Program-made: the position numbers and the translations under genes
Shown here: positions 27,116 through 33,789 of the stretch, piece by piece
Numbering within the stretch: position 1 is the stretch's first letter
Layout of the letters: the number at the start of each line of letters is the position of its first letter
Notes under the pieces: generated by a model
The model's database searches: none
Told to the model about the DNA's origin: nothing
The model's input: only the letters and a program-made list of their open reading frames with translations
Origin: Bacteroidales bacterium
GTDB lineage: Bacteria > Bacteroidota > Bacteroidia > Bacteroidales > Dysgonomonadaceae
Assembly (NCBI GenBank): GCA_012838585.1
Contig: DUPB01000043.1
Coordinates: forward strand, 1-43,148
Length of the DNA stretch: 43,148 nt
Direction: 5' to 3'

Positions 27116-27721
27116 ATGAATAAACAGGCACGGGAAATTCTTTTACAACGCGCGGTCGATTCGCTCAAGATCGAGAGTAAATCCATTTCAGATATCATTG
27201 ATTATTTGGATGCGGATGCATTTTGTAGGGCGGTTAAGGTGTTGAGTAGCTGTCCCAAGATAATCACTTGCGCCAGCGGCTCTTCGGGTATTGCGGCTAA
27301 AAAGTTTTCGCACTCTTTGTGCTGTATTGAACGGAATGCCCAGTTTCTATCACCCTGTGAAGCCATTCACGGCGGGATGGGATGCATGAAAAAAGGCGAT
27401 GCAGTGGTTGTTGTTTCCCGTGGAGGTAAAACGGCAGAACTGCTTCCCATTATCGAGGTGTGCAATAAAAAAGAGGTCATTCTTATAGGGGTTACAGAAA
27501 ACTTGGACTCCCCTTTGGCGAAAAGTGCACAAATCGTCATCCCGATGAAGATCGAGAGGGAGAGTGATCCCCTGAATGTTATGGCGACATCGAGCTTTAT
27601 TGTCACCGTTGCTCTTTTTGACGCCCTTTTGGCTGCCATCATGGAAGAAACAGGTTACGAGCTTGATCAATTCGCGCTTATCCACCCAGGTGGGGCAGTA
27701 GGGCAAAAACTTAATAATTAA
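27116..27721 (+). CDS. SIS-domain sugar-phosphate isomerase-like protein (KpsF/GutQ type without CBS)
   Basis: 201 residues, a single SIS domain. Family members interconvert aldose and ketose phosphates such as arabinose-5-phosphate and ribulose-5-phosphate. Visible are ITCASGSSGIAAKKFSHSL (50-68), SPCEAIHGGMG (79-89), VVVSRGGKTAEL (98-109), RESDPLNVMATSS (148-160) and the C-terminal HPGGAVGQKL with His190. The layout matches KdsD/KpsF, but the CBS pair is missing and Ser56 stands where those enzymes have GxGKSG with a Lys. His190 and the Glu residues (108, 149) are kept. This suggests a related but different sugar phosphate. First gene of the cluster; seven bases before the TIM-like gene. 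Confidence 0.85.
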   Translation: MNKQAREILLQRAVDSLKIESKSISDIIDYLDADAFCRAVKVLSSCPKIITCASGSSGIAAKKFSHSLCCIERNAQFLSPCEAIHGGMGCMKKGDAVVVVSRGGKTAELLPIIEVCNKKEVILIGVTENLDSPLAKSAQIVIPMKIERESDPLNVMATSSFIVTVALFDALLAAIMEETGYELDQFALIHPGGAVGQKLNN

Positions 27722-27728
27722 CATCGCC

Positions 27729-28427
27729 ATGTATAAAGGATTAACGATTGAACCCCCGTTTTTTGAGATAGGGCCAAAGGCTTTTTTTTACGGTGAACGT
27801 ATGTTGAAGTTGGCAAAAGCGGCTGATAAGGCATCCGTTGAATATGACGTGCGCATTATATTAACCCCACAACCCACCGATATATACTTATTGGCGCAAG
27901 AGACGGAGCACGTTCACATATTTGCACAACATATGGACCCTATCACGATTGGTCGCGGAAACGGCTTTATACTCCCGGAGGCAGTAAAGGCAGCGGGTGC
28001 CACGGGGGTCATATTGAATCACGCGGAAAAGCCAATGACGATGAGCGATTTGTATAAAGCAATCAGGCGCGCGGATGAAGTAGGGTTAATTACCCTCGTG
28101 TGTGCCGATTCTATTAAGGAGGCCGAGGCCATCGCGCATTTCGCCCCGAATATAATCGTTGCCGAACCCACGGAGCTGATAGGTACCGGGCAGACCAGTG
28201 ATGAAGAGTACGTGGTTGCCACGACTTCGGCGATTAAAAAAATCAATCCCGAGATACAGGTCCTTCAAGCGGCGGGCATTAGCAACGGTCAAGATGTGTA
28301 CAAGGTTATCAAGGCGGGTGCCGACGCGACGGGAACCACCAGCGGGATTATGTTGGCGAAAGACCCTGAGGCCATGTTGAACGAGATGATGAGTGCACTT
28401 AGGCGGGCCTGGGACGAAATGCATTAA
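27729..28427 (+). CDS. Triosephosphate isomerase-like protein, archaeal-type short form
   Basis: 232 residues. The sequence follows archaeal-type TIM: PPFFEIGPKAFFYG with Lys17, FAQHMDPITIGRGNGFILPEA (65-85), ILNHAEKP with His98, CADSIKEAEAIA, and VAEPTELIGTG with Glu146, then GADATGTTSGIM for phosphate binding. All three catalytic residues (Lys, His, Glu) are present, so it should be an active aldose-ketose phosphate isomerase. Its place between a SIS isomerase and a kinase, and its unlikeness to the ~250-residue bacterial enzyme, argue for a dedicated catabolic role, perhaps on tetrulose or another short sugar phosphate, as seen for TIM paralogues in erythritol use. Confidence 0.85.
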   Translation: MYKGLTIEPPFFEIGPKAFFYGERMLKLAKAADKASVEYDVRIILTPQPTDIYLLAQETEHVHIFAQHMDPITIGRGNGFILPEAVKAAGATGVILNHAEKPMTMSDLYKAIRRADEVGLITLVCADSIKEAEAIAHFAPNIIVAEPTELIGTGQTSDEEYVVATTSAIKKINPEIQVLQAAGISNGQDVYKVIKAGADATGTTSGIMLAKDPEAMLNEMMSALRRAWDEMH

Positions 28428-28446
28428 GTAGCTACACGCGTATTTT

Positions 28447-28482
28447 TTTAATAATAGGAATCAATTTAATAATAGGAGTCAA
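28447..28482 (+). repeat. 18-base tandem duplication upstream of the YjbQ-like gene
   Basis: TTTAATAATAGGAATCAA is followed directly by the same unit with one change (GAGTCAA). It lies in the 78-base gap between the TIM-like and YjbQ-like genes. Confidence 0.9.
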
Positions 28483-28494
28483 TCAAATCAAAAA

Positions 28495-28502
28495 AAGGAG
28501 GG
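28495..28502 (+). promoter_or_regulatory. Strong Shine-Dalgarno sequence at the YjbQ-like start
   Basis: AAGGAGGG ends three bases before the ATG at 28506. Bacteroidota genes rarely use a strong Shine-Dalgarno sequence and none of the other genes here has one this good. It fixes the start, although the spacing is short. Confidence 0.6.
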
Positions 28503-28505
28503 AAA

Positions 28506-29006
28506 ATGAAACTTTACAGGGGAAGCATCCCGCTTCAATCGAAAGATTACAGGCCCGATTTTCATAACGTAACGGACAAGGTCAAGGAGATCGTACGGGA
28601 GTCCGGTATCAAAAACGGGATTTGCGTGGTGTACTCGCACCACACCACCTGTTCGGTAATCACGCAGGAGTGTTCTCACGATTTGAACTTTTTCGGTCGA
28701 GAATATTTGCAACAAGACCTGAACAACATCATGGAGAAGTTGATACCCACTTGTAGGACGGAAGGACAGTACCTGCACCCGGGGCCTAAGCACATTGAGT
28801 TCGCGCTCACTTTTCCAGATGAAGAACCCAAGGGCAGTTTAAACACGGACGCTCACCTTCGCTCGGTCTTTTTTGGGCGTTCGGAAACGATACCCCTCAT
28901 TGATGGCGAACTATCGCTGGGAGATTTCGGGTTCATCTATTTTATTGACTGGGATCAGATCCGTGAAAGGAAAAGGGTGTGTGAAGTACACATCATTGGT
29001 GAATAA
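28506..29006 (+). CDS. YjbQ/UPF0047 family protein, extended form
   Basis: 166 residues against about 135-140 for the usual family member. The family core is clear: VYSHHTTCSVITQE (42-55), DLNNIMEKLIP, TDAHLRSVFFGRSETIPLIDGELSLGDFGFIYFIDWD (118-150) and a final RKRVCEVHIIG. Extra residues are around HPGPKHIEFALTFPDEEPKG (92-111), between the two halves. Family members have been linked to thiamine-phosphate synthase activity in vitro, but the real role is unsettled. The conserved His of SHHTT and NTDAH suggest a metal or phosphate site. Twelve bases before the FGGY kinase and downstream of two isomerase-like genes, it more likely handles a sugar phosphate. Confidence 0.85.
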   Translation: MKLYRGSIPLQSKDYRPDFHNVTDKVKEIVRESGIKNGICVVYSHHTTCSVITQECSHDLNFFGREYLQQDLNNIMEKLIPTCRTEGQYLHPGPKHIEFALTFPDEEPKGSLNTDAHLRSVFFGRSETIPLIDGELSLGDFGFIYFIDWDQIRERKRVCEVHIIGE

Positions 29007-29018
29007 AACGTTTTTCAC

Positions 29019-30398
29019 ATGAGATGTTTGGTAGGTATAGATATTGGCACAAGCACCACCAAGTGTTTGTTGATATCGGAAAGCGGAGAGGTCATCCATC
29101 TATCTAAGCGGGCAAACAGCTATTTTACCGATTTCCCCGGCAGGGTTGAATTTGATGCCGAGGCGCGGTACAATGGTATTTGCTCGTTGATTAAATCGGC
29201 CGTACGCTCATTACCTGCTCAATATCACGTGGTGGCGGTCGCCATCTCTGGTGCAAGTGGAAACACGCTTTTGTTGGATGAAAACAAAAGCCCCATCCGT
29301 AACGCGATTGGCTGGCAAGACGAGAGGGCGAAAACGTTTTGTCAATCCGATGGATTCCCGTTCACTTCCGAGCACGTGCGTTCCATTTGCGGGTGGAGAA
29401 TGAGTGCCGGCTTCCCCTTGGGTATCTTAAGCTGGATGAAGCAAAATAGGGCGGATCACTATTTGTCCGCGACGTACCATGCAACCGATTTCGTATATTA
29501 CAACTACAGGTTATCGGGCAATTGGGCAATAGACAGGTCAACGGCGACGAACTTCTATTTGGTTGACCAGGTTCGTATGGAGTATCATCAACCGTTTTTA
29601 GATTACCTGCAGATAGAAAAAGAGACCCTTCCATGCATTATCGGCAGTGGACAGCCAATCGGCAGGATCACGAAGCAAGCTTCGTTAGAAACTGGTTTAC
29701 CCGAAGATACGGTAATCGTGGCGGGTGCCTTTGATCACCCATCATCGGCCAGGGGAACGGGGATGATGAACGTGGGTGATTTGCTTATATCTTGTGGAAC
29801 ATCGTGGGTAGGATTTTTCCCGATGAAATCGAGGGATGAAGTATGGCGCCACAACATGTTGATCGACCCGTTTTTAGCACCGGAAGGAGCTTGGGGAGGG
29901 ATGTTCTCGTTTACCAGCCTTGGCGATTACATCAACCGTTACATTCGTATCCTGTTTAATGATTCGGAAGATCGATACAAGAGGTTTGAGGCAGCAGTTA
30001 TACAGGCCCTCGATTCGAGCAACAAACCTTCGTTCGATGTAATGCAACAGGGGGTTCACCCCGAAAGGTACGTGTCAAAGATGCTGGAACTGTATGAAGT
30101 TCCGGAGCTCTGCTTGTCGATGTTAGTCTCTGTCGCCGATATGCTGTATAAAAGGATTGAATCATGCAAGCAATCAGGTATCCCCGTTAAGCGTGTGACC
30201 CTTGTTGGAGGGTTCGCGGAGATGGAGGTTTGGAAAGCTATTTTTAATGAGAAGTTGGGTTTGACTGTCAATGGTATGAAACATGGCAGCCACAGTGGAT
30301 GTTTTGGAGCCGCTATGCTTGCAGGCATGGGGGTAGGTATTTTTAATAACGAGTGGGATGGATTTACGAAAATGCATCTAAGCACTATGATTCTGTAG
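29019..30398 (+). CDS. FGGY-family carbohydrate kinase
   Basis: 459 residues. FGGY kinases phosphorylate sugars or ketoses with ATP in the cytoplasm. Visible are the N-terminal phosphate loop GIDIGTSTTKCLLI (4-17), the substrate region GWQDERAK near 97-104, the catalytic Asp239 in AGAFDHPSSARGTGMM, ISCGTSWVGF, and the second ATP-binding part VTLVGGFAEMEVW and HSGCFGAAMLAGMGVG. It is slightly shorter than typical xylulokinases (about 490). Substrate specificity is not readable; in this cluster it would phosphorylate the ketose made by the isomerase-like protein at 41336. Immediately after its stop, in the same frame, lies the tail of a lost oxidoreductase gene. Confidence 0.92.
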   Translation: MRCLVGIDIGTSTTKCLLISESGEVIHLSKRANSYFTDFPGRVEFDAEARYNGICSLIKSAVRSLPAQYHVVAVAISGASGNTLLLDENKSPIRNAIGWQDERAKTFCQSDGFPFTSEHVRSICGWRMSAGFPLGILSWMKQNRADHYLSATYHATDFVYYNYRLSGNWAIDRSTATNFYLVDQVRMEYHQPFLDYLQIEKETLPCIIGSGQPIGRITKQASLETGLPEDTVIVAGAFDHPSSARGTGMMNVGDLLISCGTSWVGFFPMKSRDEVWRHNMLIDPFLAPEGAWGGMFSFTSLGDYINRYIRILFNDSEDRYKRFEAAVIQALDSSNKPSFDVMQQGVHPERYVSKMLELYEVPELCLSMLVSVADMLYKRIESCKQSGIPVKRVTLVGGFAEMEVWKAIFNEKLGLTVNGMKHGSHSGCFGAAMLAGMGVGIFNNEWDGFTKMHLSTMIL

Positions 30399-30515
30399 AT
30401 GGATAAGCAGTCACTGATCAATATGGAGATGGCCCTTAATTTGACCGTAGGGGGGATTGTAGCACATCAATCGGCCCTGAAAAATGGGGAGCTGATGAAG
30501 ATCCCACAATTTTAA
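30399..30515 (+). pseudogene. C-terminal remnant of a Gfo/Idh/MocA oxidoreductase gene
   Basis: Directly after the FGGY stop and in the same frame is a 38-codon stretch containing MALNLTVGGIVAHQSALKN and ending GELMKIPQF, then TAA. It matches the C-terminus of the intact oxidoreductase at 38167-39450 (MALNMTVPGAVAHQSALRN, then GKILKVPHF) at about two-thirds of positions. No N-terminal or NAD-binding part precedes it, so it is the tail of a second, deleted copy. An ATG at 30399 could start a 38-residue peptide, but a functional peptide is unlikely. Confidence 0.85.
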
Positions 30516-30528
30516 ACTTTGCAGAATG

Positions 30529-30548
30529 GCCCACCTTAAATGGTGGGC
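30529..30548 (+). terminator. GC-rich hairpin after the remnant, before susC
   Basis: GCCCACC (30529-30535) pairs perfectly with GGTGGGC (30542-30548) around TTAAAT. No T-run follows. It could be the old terminator of the lost oxidoreductase gene or an attenuating or RNA-stabilising structure that sets SusC/SusD output apart from the upstream genes. Confidence 0.5.
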
Positions 30549-30632
30549 GAGGTGAATGGTCCCGTATAACTTATTTTAATAATGAATCTGGATGAGAGAC
30601 CAAATGTTAATGAAGGAGTAAGGGATTTTAGT

Positions 30633-30656
30633 ATGAGTAACAAAAAAATTGAATGA
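30633..30656 (+). CDS. Possible seven-residue leader ORF (MSNKKIE) before susC
   Basis: ATG at 30633 opens a seven-codon frame whose TGA ends one base before the SusC ATG at 30658. It could couple or tune SusC translation. So short a frame may be chance. Confidence 0.25.
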   Translation: MSNKKIE

Positions 30657-30657
30657 A

Positions 30658-33600
30658 ATGAAAAACAAAATCTGTTTTGTACTTTGTCTCACCCTGCTTT
30701 TCCCACTTTATCTCTCCGCGCAAGATAGGATGATAAGGGGGAAAGTGATAGAGGCAGAAACAAACGAACCCCTACCCGGGGTGAGTATCTTGATCGAGAA
30801 CTCCACTAGAGGGGTTACAACGGATATTGATGGAACTTTCGAGTTAAGGGCAAGCGCTTCAGATAACCTGGTCTTCTCTTTTCTCGGGATGGAGTCGCAG
30901 ACTTTGAATGTAGGGGACAAAACCTACCTGGAGGTGACAATGAGTCGTCAGGTAAGTGATTTGGAGGAGGTAACCGTCGTGGGCTTCGGTAGGCAAAGAA
31001 AAGAAAGCGTGGTGGCCTCCATTACCACGGTAAGGCCATCTGAACTGAAAATACCTTCAAGCAACCTTACCACCGCGCTATCGGGACGGGTGGCGGGTAT
31101 GATCTCCTACCAGCGAAGTGGTGAACCCGGTATGGATAACGCAGATTTTTTCATTCGGGGTGTAACCACTTTCGGGTACAAGGTTGATCCCTTGATATTG
31201 ATTGACAACGTTGAGGTTACGCCTACGGATATGGCGCGCCTTCAGGTTGATGATATTGAGAGTTTTTCCATTATGAAGGATGCTACCGCTACCGCTATTT
31301 ACGGCGCAAGGGGGGCAAATGGCGTTATACTTATTACCACCAAGGAGGGGCAGGAGGGTCCGGCCAGGGTGAACTTCAGGGTAGAAAATGCCATGTCGGC
31401 ACCCACGAAAAAGGTGGAGCTGGCAGACCCGATTACCTATATGAAGCTTCATAACGAGGCTGTTTTAACGCGGGATCCCCTGGGGGTGTTGCCCTACTCG
31501 TACAAGAAAATTGATAATACCGTTATCGGGTCGGGAAGCTTAATGTACCCCACCACCGATTGGCAAGATCTGTTGATGAAAGACTATACCATGAATCAAC
31601 GGGTAAACCTGAGCGTGCGGGGTGGGGGAAAGGTGGCTCAATATTTCGTTTCCGGCGCGTTTAACCAGGACAACGGTATTTTGAAGGTGGATCAGAGGAA
31701 TAATTTCAACAGCAATGTTAACCTCAAGACGTACAGCCTACGTGGGAATATCAATATAAACCTTGGAAAAACTACCGAAATGTCGGTAAGGATGAACGGC
31801 TCCTTCGATGATTATATCGGGCCGCGTCAAGGGGGTACTCAAGTCTATAACGATGTTATGATGACGAACCCCGTGTTATTCCCGCCCTATTACCCGGCCG
31901 GGGAGAGGTATCAATACGTGAAACATATCATGTTTGGCAATGCTTCGGGAAGCAAGATGTTCCTAAACCCGTACGCCAATATGGTAAGCGGGTACAGGGA
32001 GTACTCCAGGGCCATGATGTTGGCTCAGCTTGAATTGCGACAAAATTTAAAAAGCATTACCGAGGGGTTGAATTTCAGGCTAATGATGAATACGACCCGA
32101 AATTCATTCTTCGATCTCACCAGGCAGTACAACCCTTTTTACTACTCTTATCAAGGTCTGGGTAGCAAAGGTCCAAACGACCATATCTATTACCTGATTA
32201 ACGAGGACAGCGGAACGGAATACCTGAACTACAGCGAAGGTGGCAAGCAGGTTAGTTCGGTGTTCTACATGGAATCCGCGTTAGACTATAACCGCACGTT
32301 TCAAGACAAGCATACCGTTAGTGCCCTGCTGGTTTACATCATGCGCAGCCAGTTGGACGGGAACGCGGGTAGTCTTCAGCTCTCGTTACCCTTCAGGAAT
32401 ATTGGACTTTCCGGTCGAACCACTTACGCGTACGACAAGCGCTACTTTCTTGAATTCAACTTCGGGTTAAATGGCTCAGAGAGATTTCACGTAAGCCAGC
32501 GATATGGCTTTTTCCCGTCCATTGGGTTGGCGTGGACGCTCTCGAATGAGGCATTTTGGGAGCCCGTGAAAAAGGTAGTGTCTAACTTCAGGCTACGAGG
32601 TACGTACGGGCTGGTAGGGAATGATGCTATTGGTAGTCCCGCTGACCGGTTCTTCTACCTGTCGAACGTGGTGATGCAGGAACCTGCGCGAGCCGCTGCT
32701 TTTGGTAAAGACCTCAGTTACCGCCATAACGGTATCTCCATCACGAGGTATCCCAATGAGGACATCACTTGGGAAACCTCCTACAAGACCAACCTGGCCC
32801 TTGAGGTAGGGCTGTTCGAGAAGACAAACATTCAGGTTGACCTGTTTAGAGAGTATAGGAGAAATATCCTGATGAACCGTTCCAATATACCCACCTCGAT
32901 GGGCTTGAGCGCCGCGATTGCTGCCAATGTGGGCGAAGCCTCCAGCAAGGGTGTTGATTTTTCGATCGATCATTCGCAGGCATTTAGGAACGGGTCGTGG
33001 TTTCAATCACGCGTGAACTTCACCTACGCTACCAGTAAGTACGAGGTCTATGAGGAACCACAGTACAAAGAGCCATGGTTGTACCGGGCGGGGTATCCTA
33101 TTCGCATTAACAGGGGATTAATTGCCGAACGGTTATTCATCGATGACCAGGATGTCAGCAACTCTCCCAAGCAGCATTTCGGAGAGGTGAGGGGTGGCGA
33201 TATTAAATACGTGGATGTGAACAAGGATGGACAGATCACGAACTTAGACCGTGTGCCCATTGGTTATCCAACCACGCCCGAAATAAATTACGGCTTTGGT
33301 TTTTCGTACGGTGTGAAAGATTTCGACCTCTCGATGTTTTTTCAGGGATCGGCTCGCTCGTCGTTCTGGATAGATCCTAGTGCAACGGCCCCCTTCGTGG
33401 AAAGAACCAGGGGAGGCTTCTACACCCAGACTCAGCTGCTGAAATCTTACGCGGAGGATTACTGGTCAGAGTCAAACCAGAATATTTACGCCTTGTGGCC
33501 TCGTTTAAGCGAAACGATCGTGGAAAACAACATCCAGACCAGTACATGGTTCATGCGCGATGGTACGTTTTTACGACTCAAGCAGCTTGAACTAGGTTAT

Positions 33601-33777
33601 ACTCTCCCTGAAAAATTGACGAACAATTTAAAAATGAGTAACCTGAGGTTTTACGTGAACGGCACCAACTTGCTGCTCTGGAGCAAATTTAAGTTGTGGG
33701 ACGTGGAGATGGCAGGCAACGGATTGGGGTATCCCATCCAGAGAGTCTACAACCTGGGTCTTCAATTATCATTTTAA
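30658..33777 (+). CDS. SusC/RagA-family TonB-dependent outer membrane transporter
   Basis: 1039 residues from the ATG at 30658; a TTG at 30649 is a weaker start. Signal peptide (CFVLCLTLLFPLYLSAQ), then a CarboxypepD_reg-like domain (IRGKVIEAETNEPLPGVSILIENSTRGVTTDIDGTFEL), the plug (EEVTVVGFGRQRKESVVASITTV, FFIRG, LILIDNVEV, SIMKDATATAIYGARGANGVILITTKEG) and a large barrel ending in YNLGLQLSF. SusC proteins import oligosaccharides with a SusD lid, powered by TonB. This is the only SusC/SusD pair in the window. No sigma/anti-sigma or hybrid sensor gene adjoins it. Confidence 0.97.
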   Translation: MKNKICFVLCLTLLFPLYLSAQDRMIRGKVIEAETNEPLPGVSILIENSTRGVTTDIDGTFELRASASDNLVFSFLGMESQTLNVGDKTYLEVTMSRQVSDLEEVTVVGFGRQRKESVVASITTVRPSELKIPSSNLTTALSGRVAGMISYQRSGEPGMDNADFFIRGVTTFGYKVDPLILIDNVEVTPTDMARLQVDDIESFSIMKDATATAIYGARGANGVILITTKEGQEGPARVNFRVENAMSAPTKKVELADPITYMKLHNEAVLTRDPLGVLPYSYKKIDNTVIGSGSLMYPTTDWQDLLMKDYTMNQRVNLSVRGGGKVAQYFVSGAFNQDNGILKVDQRNNFNSNVNLKTYSLRGNININLGKTTEMSVRMNGSFDDYIGPRQGGTQVYNDVMMTNPVLFPPYYPAGERYQYVKHIMFGNASGSKMFLNPYANMVSGYREYSRAMMLAQLELRQNLKSITEGLNFRLMMNTTRNSFFDLTRQYNPFYYSYQGLGSKGPNDHIYYLINEDSGTEYLNYSEGGKQVSSVFYMESALDYNRTFQDKHTVSALLVYIMRSQLDGNAGSLQLSLPFRNIGLSGRTTYAYDKRYFLEFNFGLNGSERFHVSQRYGFFPSIGLAWTLSNEAFWEPVKKVVSNFRLRGTYGLVGNDAIGSPADRFFYLSNVVMQEPARAAAFGKDLSYRHNGISITRYPNEDITWETSYKTNLALEVGLFEKTNIQVDLFREYRRNILMNRSNIPTSMGLSAAIAANVGEASSKGVDFSIDHSQAFRNGSWFQSRVNFTYATSKYEVYEEPQYKEPWLYRAGYPIRINRGLIAERLFIDDQDVSNSPKQHFGEVRGGDIKYVDVNKDGQITNLDRVPIGYPTTPEINYGFGFSYGVKDFDLSMFFQGSARSSFWIDPSATAPFVERTRGGFYTQTQLLKSYAEDYWSESNQNIYALWPRLSETIVENNIQTSTWFMRDGTFLRLKQLELGYTLPEKLTNNLKMSNLRFYVNGTNLLLWSKFKLWDVEMAGNGLGYPIQRVYNLGLQLSF

Positions 33778-33789
33778 CAATTAACGGCT

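Noticed and set aside
27729-28427. Calling the TIM-like gene the housekeeping tpiA
   Set aside because: It is of the short archaeal type and lies in a sugar operon; housekeeping function cannot be excluded without the rest of the genome but is less likely.
28506-29006. Calling the YjbQ-like protein a thiamine-phosphate synthase
   Set aside because: The activity is a weak in vitro property of the family and nothing else in the window concerns thiamine; context favours a sugar-phosphate role.
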